Part shown: positions 1 through 9,210 of the stretch, piece after piece
Layout of the letters: the number at the start of each line of letters is the position of its first letter
Numbering within the stretch: the stretch's first letter is position 1
Assembly: GCA_004325065.1 (NCBI GenBank)
Contig: PITI01000162.1
Coordinates: forward strand, 1-18,358
Length of the DNA stretch: 18,358 nucleotides
From: Hamiltosporidium magnivora
Lineage: Eukaryota; Microsporidia; Dubosqiidae
Direction of reading: 5' to 3'
Translations under genes and position numbers: made by a program
Notes under the pieces: model-generated
Databases searched by the model: none
What the model saw: only the letters and a program-made list of their open reading frames with translations
Told to the model about the DNA's origin: nothing

Positions 1-715
1 TATATTTTTCAGTCCTTCATTTTTAGATTATTTGCCTTTCTTAAGAAATTTCTCAAGAAAATTTATAATATTTTTCAATTGGCATATTCTTCTTCTTCTA
101 TTTTATTTACTTTCAAGTTTTCGGGGCTTAGCTCTGCAGTTTATGTTTCGTCTTTTCCTCTTCCACCTATTTTCATTCAATTCTGTGCTTTTCTCCAAGA
201 AATTTATTATTGTAAAGTGTTTTTAATCCGAAAAAAATGCTCTTTTTAAGGATATACTGTATTGTTTGATTTATTTATTCATAAATTCATATAGATTTTA
301 ATTAAAAATCAGTTGATTTAATCAAGTACAAAGTTACATAAAGCTATTCAGGCAATATTTGTTTTGTGCAATTATTATTGAGAATATAAATAAAATCTAT
401 TACACAGAATACTGGTAGAGAGCATCAATTGTATCATAAAATTTTTTAAGTAACTGTAAGTAAATTCGTAGAAAAGAAATCAGAACAAATAGATTTTAAA
501 ATGAAAACTTAAGTAAAATCATAAAAACAAATTTATTATGTTATTCTTGACAAATAATACAATTTAGAAGAAAATTTACAATTTTATTTCAATTTTTTTT
601 TAACCAATAGAATCTTTTTAACTGTTTTATGTTCACTTCTACTCACTATTATTGATTATGTAAGTTTTATAAAAAAAATAGAAAGAGACATATCTTAATT
701 AGAGGATTCTTATTA
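1..715. other. AT-rich spacer, no gene seen
   Basis: This stretch is AT-rich with many homopolymer runs. A T-rich plus-strand open frame near 32-226 begins with TTG rather than ATG and encodes only Phe/Leu-rich sequence, as expected by chance from T-rich DNA. A minus-strand frame of about 40 codons with many basic residues lies under it, but it has no recognisable motif and could equally be chance. I see no RNA gene or repeat here. Confidence 0.6.
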
Positions 716-1050
716 GTGTCTTATAGTCTTTTAACTAATTCACATTTCGAGGTGAGTCGTTGCTTTCGTCGTGACATTACTGAATTATATAAATGATTGG
801 TGTCTTATATTTTTTTAACCAATTAAACATTTCGAGGCGAGTCGTCGCCTTCGAAACATTACTGAATTATATAAATGATTGGTGTCTTATAGTCTTTTAA
901 CCAATTTCACATTTCGAGGTGAGTTGTTGCTATCGTAGTGACATTACTGAATTATATAAATGATTGGTGTCTTATAGTCTTTTAACCAATTCTACATTTT
1001 GAGGTGAGTCGCTTCGTCTTCGAAACATTACTGAATTATATAAATGATTA
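716..1050. repeat. Four-copy tandem repeat of about 84 bp with A-B-A-B copy order
   Basis: Four head-to-tail copies begin with GTGTCTTATA at 716, 800, 882 and 967, giving spacings of 84, 82 and 85 bp; the last copy ends near 1050. Each contains a TTAACCAATT-like block, a TTTCGAGGTGAGTCG-like GC-richer core and a shared tail ACATTACTGAATTATATAAA. Copies 1 and 3 have a core ending in GTGACATTAC, while copies 2 and 4 end in TTCGAAACATTAC, so the array behaves as a duplicated dimer with a period of about 166 bp. The cores are much richer in GC than the surroundings. No open frame runs through the array. It is a minisatellite of unknown role, possibly derived from a dispersed repeat. Confidence 0.9.
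830..856. other. GC-rich hairpin inside tandem repeat copy 2
   Basis: TTTCGAGGCGA (830-840) can pair with TCGCCTTCGAAA (845-856) across a GTCG loop, leaving one bulged A. The corresponding part of copy 4 is less well paired, and copies 1 and 3 lack the matching right arm. The structure is visible in the sequence; whether it forms in DNA or RNA is unknown. Confidence 0.55.
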
Positions 1051-2994
1051 TTAATAAAAGATATTTCTGTATTTGATTGGAATAATTGCGTAGTTAAATT
1101 TTTATATAAATATATAAATACTAATCGAAAAATCTTACTCAATTACACATTCAAAGCGTTTCCATAATATTTATTAATAGACCATTCAAAATATGCTCTT
1201 TAGTCTTTTCTAGAGCTTTTAATATTCTTGCTTTGCTTTCAGTAAGAACTCTATTCTTTTATTTACCATATTAAGCCAATTCTGATTCTTATATATGACC
1301 TTTTATAGAAATTTAACATACAGCTGATTGATCTTTAAGGATTTCATGCTATGCATTCAGAAATAAAATATATAGTTAAGTTGAAAACCTAATCATACGA
1401 AATCATTTTTCTAAACAAATTACTTTTATCTATAAATAGATATTTATGAAAATAACTTAGAAATTTTGAAAAATGTTAAACACCACAAATTCGGCGATAT
1501 TCCTTTTCTAAGTAAATCAATACTATTTAGAAACATATAAAATCTAAAAACCTGATCTTAAATAATTTGGTACAAATATTATAAAATAATCTTCATATTG
1601 GTTTAGATCTTCACACTTTCGTAAGACAAATTATAAGCTCAAAATTTTATTATGACGAGCTAAGTGTTTTGATTTAATAAATCTGATTGCCCAAAGATAT
1701 CATTAAGATTCAAATTGATCAAAAATGCAAATATTTTTCATAGCGGTTTTCTATTTTATGCATTATAAGTTTTAGAAACCTAAAAATTTAATTTCAAATA
1801 TCAAATATGACCAATTAAATCTTTTGATTTGTTTAATTCCATTAAAAAAAACTTTTGATTTTTATTTAGATTTTTTAACTTTTCTTTTCCAGAATCGATA
1901 GGTTTATCTTATCGCTTTGTTTTTATTTTAAAATCACTAGGATGGTAGTTAAATAATATTTCTTTACCTATATTTTGAACAATCTGATTTGATTTGCTTT
2001 ACCTTTTGATAACATAACAGAGTAACTTGCAGTATATTTATGACTTTTGAAATTTATCTGCTAATTTTTAATATGCATATTTGTCAATATTTTTAAAATT
2101 GATATATAATTTCGTTATTACATAATATATTTGCGCTTTTTACTTCGAACATCTCCGTTTCTGTTTTAGTTTCCAACATTTCTTTACTTTATTTTTAGAT
2201 AATGCTCTTTGTGTATTATTTGTAAGTTGGTTTCAAATATAAAAACAAGGAAACGTGTAATATAAGTGATTTCATGTTCTAATCGGTTTGTCTCGCCAGA
2301 ATAATATTTTAATCTAATTTATTACTAAGGTTTTTAATACGTCAAGAATAGTATAAGATCTGAATTTTATTATATATTACTTCGAAAACTATTGTAGTTT
2401 ATTTTGACATTTTATAAATTTTATATTTAATGATGAAAAAGTGTTGCCTTATTTTATGTTTGAGTGGGTTTTAATAGACTTGAGTATATTAAAGTACATT
2501 AAACTAGTTTTTTACTTTCGATCAATTGAATAGGGTTGAAAATTTTGTCGAAGGTTTAGCAATAGAGACTTTTTTCATAAAATACTGATGTATGTATCAT
2601 GATGCCTACATTTTTAAGCATTGGTGTTTTTCTACGCGGCGTGTGTATTTTTTAACTAAAAAAATATGTATATGTGAGACTTTTCGGGTATTTTTCGGAT
2701 TTTTTGCTTCGCAGTACCACTAAAATAACTAGTATATATACTCTTGCAACTTTAATATGATTTTAAATATACTATAACAGCCAAAATTTTCATAGATATT
2801 TCTCTAAAACATTCTTTATGTTTTTAAATATAAAAGAAATAGGAAAAACGAGTTTAATTTAAAAATTACTAATAATTTATGGAATATTTTAGTTTAAATA
2901 TAATTGATAATAGCGTATTTTGTAAATACTTTTATAAAAAAAATAATTATTTACACTTTAATATATACTGTGTAGAATCAAATGAACCATTAAA
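1051..2994. other. AT-rich spacer, no gene seen
   Basis: Nearly 2 kb lies between the two tandem arrays with no open frame of notable length on either strand, no tRNA-like or rRNA-like block and no obvious larger repeat. It lies downstream of the 3' end of the minus-strand topoisomerase gene. Confidence 0.6.
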
Positions 2995-3220
2995 TTTTTG
3001 AACAAAGATTAAAGGATTAGAAAATTTATATAAATTCTTACCTATAAAAGTAAAATGTAGTTTTTGAACAAAGATTGAAGATTCAGAAAATTTATATTAA
3101 TTCTTAGCTATAAAATAAAAGTAAAATGTATGTTTTAAACAAAGATTTTAGATTCAGAAAATTTATATTAATTCTTAACTATAAAATAAAAGTAAAATGT
3201 ATTTTTTAAACAAAGATTAA
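2995..3220. repeat. Tandem repeat of 66-71 bp abutting the 3' end of the topoisomerase III gene
   Basis: The core AACAAAGATT recurs at 3001, 3067, 3138 and 3209, with spacings of 66, 71 and 71 bp. Three copies are full and continue through AAAATTTATATTAATTCTTA and TAAAAGTAAAATGTA. The copy starting at 3001 lacks about 5 bp present in the next two. The fourth, partial copy contains the topoisomerase stop codon (TTA on the plus strand, 3217-3219), and weak similarity continues into the last codons of the gene. The array would therefore form most of the 3' untranslated region of that gene, and probably arose by tandem duplication of the gene's own 3' end. Confidence 0.9.
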
Positions 3221-5757
3221 AGTTCATCTTTCCAGGCAAAAAATTTACATGGTTTATGTAATTTTTTACAGCATAGAAATTCTCTTCCAGAATTTTGTTT
3301 TGTTTTGGCTTTGACTGATTTTGTTTCGTATCCACAATGACATAAAACATCAGTTTTACTTTTATACGTATTCGTATATTCAGTATTTTTAGAATTAGAA
3401 GAATATTTTTGTTGGTATAAATTCTTCTGTACTTTTTTTCGTTTAGTTTCATCTGATTTATCATCGCACCATTGAAAAAAATCACAGCCATTGGGCCATT
3501 TTTCACATGAAAAAAAATCTTTATCAACATTTTTACCCTTTTTTACCTTTGAAATTTTACATATAATTCCACAATGGCATAAAACCTCATTCTCATCATC
3601 GTTATTATTCCTAATATTCAAATATTTTTTTGTGTTTTTTTCATTTTCGCTATTAAAATTTGATAATCTTGTTTTTTCATTTCTATTCTTAAAATTTATA
3701 TTGTAATTTTCTTTACTTCCATTATTTGTTGTGTTTTCGTTGTTTCTATTGAAATATGAAAAATTATTTTTGTTTTCTATTTCTTTTCCATAGCCACTTC
3801 CTGAATCGTTATCATCACCGTCATCTTTATTATTAGAATTAAAATTATTAATTATAGATTTGAATTTATCTTTCCCATTTTCTAATATTTTATAAATTTT
3901 TATGTGTTTTTCTATTTCTTCTTTAAGAACATCAGAATCTCTTATTTCTCCTTTACAAATTTTTACCAGCTTTTTTTCCATTTCACTTCTTAAATGACAT
4001 TTACCTACGCTTAATTTCATTTCTTCATAAAATTGAATCAATCTATTTCCTAAATCCAATGGAATTATTTTATTATTAAACTTTTTAGCATATAAACGTG
4101 TTATTATTTTCTTTATATGTTCATGTATTGTTGCATCCGTTCCTATTCCATTTTTATCCATAAGTGATATCAATTCTGCTTCCGTTAAATAGTCAGGTGG
4201 TTTTGTCAAAGATTTTCTTAAAATTAATTCTGCTTTTTTTTGAGAAGTTTTATTTTTTATAATTATATTGATTACTTCTGAATGATTATTAATTTCATTA
4301 CCAAATAAAATGTATTGAGTGCCTTCTTTTATTTCTTCTTTAATATTAGATTCCCAATTTTCATACTTATAAATATCAAGATATCCTCTCGTTAATACTT
4401 CTAAGCCTCTACACGTAAATATTTCTTCATCCACTTTTCCATAAATAATTTTTTCTGTTCCAGTAGCATTTTCACTGATACAAGCTAAAAATCTACGACT
4501 AATAAAATCGTAAATCGCTTTTTCACTACCAGAAAGACCATTTGATCCCTTGAGTGGATATATAGGAAGATGTGCCATATCACTATTTTTACCAGGTCTA
4601 GGATATTTAAATGAATAATTTTTAGCAGTGTTTCCTATCGCATATTTAATTTTAGAATTATTATCCTGACAAAACGTTTTACAAATATAATTTTTATATT
4701 CTCCTTCACATTCCAATTCACTTAAAATTTCTTTATAATTGAAATTTGATGGAAATGAATCGGTTTCTGTTCTTGGATATGAAATGTATCCCCTTGTATA
4801 CATACTTTCAGCCATTTCCATAATTTTATGTGAAGGTAGTTTAAGATAAGATGTAAGTGCTTTTATCATATCGACTGTCCTTGTTGGCAACGGTCTTAAA
4901 CGTGTTTTAGGTGTAGAAATAGTATTTTGTATTATAAATGGATATTTTAAAAAATATTTATAAATAAGCTTAGAAAATGATTTATCATAAATATTATTTT
5001 TCTTCCAACTAAAAAAATATTCGCTTTTTTTGTTTGAAGAATTATTTTCAATTTTTATGAGAATTTCTTGTTGATTTTCTGGTACAAAATTTTTAATATG
5101 ATTTCCTCGTTCGACAACCAGACCAAGAGTAGGAATTTGACAAGGACCATAACTAATAACACTTTTACTATTTATAGCGAGTGTTTGAAATCGGGTAAAC
5201 GCTGCACCAATACGTAAATCAAGTTCTTGTCGTGTATTGACAGCATTTGATTCATTCTGATTTATTATTGTCAAATTCGAAATAGCATAATTAAGAGTTG
5301 CAGAATCGATAGAAGAAAATCTAGCACGATGTATAGGAATTGTTTGGTTTTGTTCTTTTATAAATTTTTGTATTTGATCCGCTATATTTTCTCCTTCTCT
5401 ATCACAATCTGTCCAAATAATTACTAAATCTTTTGAATGTAATTGTTGTTTTATGTGCGAAAGAAGATTTGGATGCATCGGTTTTTGAATTATGGGAGCA
5501 GAGAATAAAATAAATGGATCAACGGACCAAGGAGCATTTCCAAAATCTAAAGTAAAAAGATGGCCAAGCACCGAAGTAAATGTCATGTTATATGATGAAT
5601 ATGGAAATACATAGGTTGGATGTCTGGATTTAATATTTTTTGCTGAAGAACAAAATGTAAAGGATATTGATTTTGCAACACTTGGTTTTTCTGCAATATT
5701 TAGTGCATTTAAAGACATAGCGCTTTTCTTTGGGGCTTTCTGTAATTCAACTTTCAT
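3217..5757 (-). CDS. TOP3: DNA topoisomerase III (type IA), TOP3A-like, with two C-terminal GRF zinc fingers
   Basis: This is an intronless 846-residue type IA topoisomerase. The family cuts and passes single DNA strands and, with a RecQ helicase and RMI1, dissolves double Holliday junctions in the nucleus. The N-terminal Toprim domain shows E23 in AEKPSVAKS and the metal-binding motif DCDREGE at 117-123. Family signatures follow: DLRIGAAFTR (about 180-189), SYGPCQIPTLG (about 202-212), the active-site segment RGYISYPRTET with catalytic Y327, and NGIGTDATIHEHI (about 536-548). Residues from about 630 to 720 form an Asn/Ser/Asp/Lys-rich low-complexity linker. Two GRF zinc fingers follow, near 725-766 (C727, C729, C751, C758) and 804-845 (C806, C808, C829, C837), each ending in FFxW. 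Budding-yeast Top3 is shorter and lacks such fingers. The first ATG was chosen; M14 is an alternative start that keeps the whole Toprim domain. The C-terminal KDEL is the end of the second finger and is probably not an ER signal, since no signal peptide is present. Confidence 0.97.
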   Translation of the reverse strand: MKVELQKAPKKSAMSLNALNIAEKPSVAKSISFTFCSSAKNIKSRHPTYVFPYSSYNMTFTSVLGHLFTLDFGNAPWSVDPFILFSAPIIQKPMHPNLLSHIKQQLHSKDLVIIWTDCDREGENIADQIQKFIKEQNQTIPIHRARFSSIDSATLNYAISNLTIINQNESNAVNTRQELDLRIGAAFTRFQTLAINSKSVISYGPCQIPTLGLVVERGNHIKNFVPENQQEILIKIENNSSNKKSEYFFSWKKNNIYDKSFSKLIYKYFLKYPFIIQNTISTPKTRLRPLPTRTVDMIKALTSYLKLPSHKIMEMAESMYTRGYISYPRTETDSFPSNFNYKEILSELECEGEYKNYICKTFCQDNNSKIKYAIGNTAKNYSFKYPRPGKNSDMAHLPIYPLKGSNGLSGSEKAIYDFISRRFLACISENATGTEKIIYGKVDEEIFTCRGLEVLTRGYLDIYKYENWESNIKEEIKEGTQYILFGNEINNHSEVINIIIKNKTSQKKAELILRKSLTKPPDYLTEAELISLMDKNGIGTDATIHEHIKKIITRLYAKKFNNKIIPLDLGNRLIQFYEEMKLSVGKCHLRSEMEKKLVKICKGEIRDSDVLKEEIEKHIKIYKILENGKDKFKSIINNFNSNNKDDGDDNDSGSGYGKEIENKNNFSYFNRNNENTTNNGSKENYNINFKNRNEKTRLSNFNSENEKNTKKYLNIRNNNDDENEVLCHCGIICKISKVKKGKNVDKDFFSCEKWPNGCDFFQWCDDKSDETKRKKVQKNLYQQKYSSNSKNTEYTNTYKSKTDVLCHCGYETKSVKAKTKQNSGREFLCCKKLHKPCKFFAWKDEL

Positions 5758-6616
5758 GCAAAATTTTTTTTTGTGAAATTTTATTGCTAAAAAACATTTT
5801 AATTATTTATTGCGTTTTTTTTTATAATTTTTTAAATAATAGGTTTTTAAATGTTCAAATAAAACAGGTAATACTGGTTCAATATAGCATTGTTTTATTT
5901 TTATCTTAATTTTCCTATTTTTATTTGTCTCTTATTTATCGTTGTATTTTAAATAAAATGGTTTTTAATTTTTGTTTTACTACCTTATGGATTGTGATTT
6001 CTATCGCTTTAAACAAAATCACTTCCTTCATGATTAAAGCATATAAATTATATATACTGTGTGTTAAGAATTCTTACAAATTCATAATTCCTGCATTAAA
6101 TTCTTCCTTTATTTAATATTTTACAATCTTTTTTTTCCGAAATAACTCTGCATTGTTTATAATTATTAGTTCGTTGTCGTTGTTTTTAAGACTCGAGATG
6201 TAAAAGTATCTGCTGATTATAAATAAATATGTTTCAATATGATTCCCATCAATACAATTAAATACAATTAAATATTTTTTTAAATATAATTTCATAATTA
6301 TACTCGAAAATGAGTATCTGATATATTGAAATCGTAATAGCTTGCTAACAAAATAGAGTGAAAACACTAAAAAAATAAAAAAGCAAACAATATTAAAGAC
6401 ATAGAATAAAATATTTTGAATGCGGTTTCTGTGCCTAAATATGAAGTTATATTTTACAAATCAATTATACTGCTAGCGATTTGATTTTAATATTAAACTA
6501 CTAAGGTGATAAGAAGACATAAAAACAATTTACAAAAATTGTCAAAAATATAAAAATATGTAACGAGAAATTATATTCAATTTAAATACTGTTTATGATA
6601 TATATTCTTATATTAC
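5758..6616. other. Spacer upstream of topoisomerase III, promoter region not resolved
   Basis: This should contain the promoter of the minus-strand topoisomerase gene. The bases just before its ATG are A/T homopolymer runs and offer no clear TATA box or C-rich or G-rich start motif. Open frames near 5925-6116 (TTG start) and 6113-6367 (minus) are low-complexity, hydrophobic or Lys/Ile-rich, and fit chance. A short duplication of ACAATTAAAT lies near 6254-6273. Confidence 0.5.
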
Positions 6617-7911
6617 TTGTATAAAAATATTCTTCCATCTCTTTTTTCTGTAGGACTTAAAATATTTTATATCAACGAAGAATATTGTAAAATATCTGAT
6701 TATATTTCGCAATATAATATTTTCATAAATCTAGTTTTAAAAAATTTCGTTACACGAAACAACTTAGGATTGCAAATGACGCGGATGGGGCAATTAAAAG
6801 CGAAAATATGGTGCGAAATTATAAGTTACTTCCATCTGAAAGCCATACTCTTTTTTTCTAATACATAAAAGGAATCTCATCGCTAAATCAAACACAGATA
6901 ACACATAAATTGCTTGCTCAATACTTTTGCTTATTCACATAAACACCCTCGCTTGGTTGAAACCTCATTATATAAGCCAACAGATGTCAGGGAATGCTTT
7001 CATAATTCAGAATTTCAAAGGAAAACTGGTCATCGAACTGTTATTATATTCGATTTCGTTCATACGTTATTTAAAAGTGACTCGAGTTTTTTATAATGCC
7101 GATAAGACTCAAAAAAATGATATAAAAAATTTCACGGAACATTAAAAAAGGAAATTTATCTTTCCACTACTCTTCATGTACTATAAAAAAACTTAGTTTG
7201 CAATGAAATAAAATGAAATATCGCAAGAGAGAGTGAAAAACAAAACATACTCGAAACTTGTTTTACGGGGCTATATTTTTTGACTGAGAATGCTTAGTAA
7301 ATCACTCGCTCGGATTTTATCAAAACTAAAACCAGTGAAATTTAAGATTGTCTAAACGTTAAGAGATGAGCGACTGAAATATATCCCTAGATCCTTGAGT
7401 ACAGAATCTTGGAATCTAAAACCGGATATTTTTTTTGAGCTTCTTTTGCACTGGAAAATTATAATTCGGGCTTGTAATAAGAGCTGTAAGGGTATATATA
7501 GCCAGGCAATACATAATGAGAAGCGTATATCAGATTATTAGAAAAGTATTATTAGTAAAAAGCCGGAAGATATTATGTCTGATGATATTCTGCGAGGACA
7601 TGTATAAAAAAGAAAAACGTTCTTGTACAAAACAATTTTAAGAAATATTAATTTAATTTATTAAAAGATTAGCAACAGTGATTGTTTATTTTAAACTTAT
7701 ATAAAACCACTATAATCATTTTATTTATTTTTAACAACATGGACAGATAAATGAAACAGAATCCAAAAAATAATGAAAATTTAAAGCTATTATAGTATAT
7801 ATTGTAGTATTTGCCCTTCAAATGTTGATAAAAACATATTAATAACTGTAATTTTTTATTTCCACAAATTAAAAGACCAAAAAAGTGTTTTTAATTATTG
7901 TTTAAGTCTTC
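6617..7911. other. Spacer with short overlapping open frames, possibly decayed coding sequence
   Basis: Several plus-strand frames of 60-83 codons overlap between 6617 and 7145. All begin with TTG, two of them cover the same bases in different frames, and neither recalls a known family. A further frame is open from 7356 to a TAG at 7539-7541 and reopens to a TAA at 7605-7607, about 83 codons with one internal stop. The segment is locally less AT-rich than its surroundings, as one would expect of old coding or transposon-derived DNA, but no motif supports any particular origin. No intact gene is called here. Confidence 0.3.
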
Positions 7912-8196
7912 TTGCTGCCTAAAAACCAGATAATTATTTTTACATTAATTTTATTAATATCATTAATTAAATTTTTAAACTGGAAACTAATCGAAAAAAA
8001 TATTTTTTATTCATTGATTAAGAAACTTACGAATTTTCAGAAAAATAATACATTTTGCGAAAATCATTTATTAAAAAAAAGAATTGTTTCTTTTACTCCC
8101 GGCTCGCATATTGAACCGAAATACACGCGCAAATATGCGAAATCTGTGCAAATACCAACACCTCATAATTTTATAAGTATGCTACATTGCTCATGA
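7912..8196 (+). CDS. Doubtful small ORF with a hydrophobic N-terminus, no ATG start
   Basis: An open frame of about 95 codons ends in TGA at 8194-8196. It has no ATG near its left end; TTG at 7912 is the earliest usable codon after an upstream in-frame TAA. The predicted product has a hydrophobic stretch of about 18 residues (IIIFTLILLISLIKFLNW), followed by a basic, polar region with two cysteines, like a signal anchor or a failed signal peptide. I do not recognise it. A run of this length is expected about once by chance in a window of this composition. It could be a decayed secreted-protein gene that lost its start, a second exon, or noise. Confidence 0.25.
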   Translation: MLPKNQIIIFTLILLISLIKFLNWKLIEKNIFYSLIKKLTNFQKNNTFCENHLLKKRIVSFTPGSHIEPKYTRKYAKSVQIPTPHNFISMLHCS

Positions 8197-8936
8197 AAAT
8201 TTATTTGGCATTGTTTGAAGAGATACGAAGTTGTGATTTAAAACGAATGCATGTAATATGCGATCAAAACAAGCGAAAGAACCAATTATGACTAATTTTG
8301 CCGATTACAAACAACATATATACGATATGATTTAATATCTAAAATCCCAATGATCATTCTGGTTTTGCTTGTTTTATAAAGGACATTTAATACCGAGCTT
8401 TCCTAATTAAATTATTGAGTTATTTAAATCAAAGTTAGCAATGAATAATTTATATGGCAAAATAATCTGAAAAAATACAATCTACATCATTTTCAAGAAA
8501 TATCTTTTGTTTTTTAATTTTTCGGTTTTTTATTTGCGTTTTATATTATTCTGGCATAGGCCTTCTGGATTCAAAATCCCAAACTGTGACATCCTTGAAA
8601 TTAGATTGAAGTTCTCAGCATACGTAATATTTTTGGCCATTAAAATTTTTAAACCACTTTTTTGATATTTTAAATTTTTCGCGACGAAAAAAACCCAAAC
8701 TATGATATATATCATAATTTTTTTTAGATGAATACAAAAACTCTCATTTAGTTAAATTTTCCAATATCAAAATTTGCTCATAAAAACGCGTATAAAAAAA
8801 TGTAAAACAAATTAAAACTGCCTCTATTCGAAAAAAATCACTTAAACTATAAAATATATGTATATTGCTCTGAATATCAAGATTGTTTCGATTTAATAAA
8901 TAAATATTCAAATTCGAAAAAAAATTACAATGGTCT
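8197..8936. other. AT-rich spacer, no gene seen
   Basis: The only frame of note is a 61-codon minus-strand ATG frame at 8530-8715. Its predicted N-terminus is hydrophobic and its remainder is featureless, without a recognisable domain. That length is common by chance here, so it is not called as a gene. Confidence 0.45.
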
Positions 8937-9210
8937 GTAATTCGAATTACATCTGCTGTTTCTCATCGTTAAATGATGCTGTTTGTTGAACTTGATCAAG
9001 AAATAATTTACAACGAACCTGTTTGCAACAAACTTTCTGACCAACTCCTTCTATACTCGAAATTGCCAACATTTTTTTTGGGATTAAAAAGCAAATGGAT
9101 GCTTCTACAATCCCAAGGTGGCTCAAACAAGATACTGAACTGTCGCGTATAAAACTCACCACTTAAAAATTATATTGGCTCGTTTCAATAAAAAGCCGTA
9201 ATTCGAATTG
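8937..9210. repeat. Segment of about 270 bp bounded by two copies of a TAATTCGAATTA palindrome
   Basis: GTAATTCGAATTAC at 8937-8950 is a perfect 14-bp palindrome, and GTAATTCGAATTG at 9198-9210 repeats 12 of its bases. The roughly 250 bp between them are less AT-rich than the flanks and contain a 71-codon minus-strand frame that begins with GTG and has no known motif. The arrangement resembles the ends or target duplications of a small mobile element. Because the boundary sequence is palindromic, direct and inverted copies cannot be told apart. No transposase is present, so this is only a suggestion. Confidence 0.35.

Noticed and set aside
32..226. A plus-strand frame of 64 codons at the left edge.
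   Set aside because: It starts with TTG and is almost entirely Phe/Leu/Ser, consistent with T-rich DNA. A 64-codon run is expected by chance in this composition.
3217..3228. C-terminal KDEL of the topoisomerase read as an ER-retention signal.
   Set aside because: The residues complete the second GRF finger, whose family normally ends FFxW followed by acidic residues, and the protein has no signal peptide, so the match is most likely coincidental.
3168..3530. A 120-codon minus-strand frame overlapping the topoisomerase 3' end.
   Set aside because: It lies in another phase of the same strand over the zinc-finger coding region, is low in complexity and has no motif. The topoisomerase frame is strongly supported.
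3491..3706. A plus-strand frame of 71 codons opposite the topoisomerase gene.
   Set aside because: It is antisense to the Asn-rich linker and reads as Phe/Leu/Ser-rich sequence, the expected complement of such codons.
8947..9162. A 71-codon minus-strand frame inside the palindrome-bounded island.
   Set aside because: It starts with GTG, has no recognisable motif, and its length is within chance expectation. The local drop in AT content alone would lengthen open frames.
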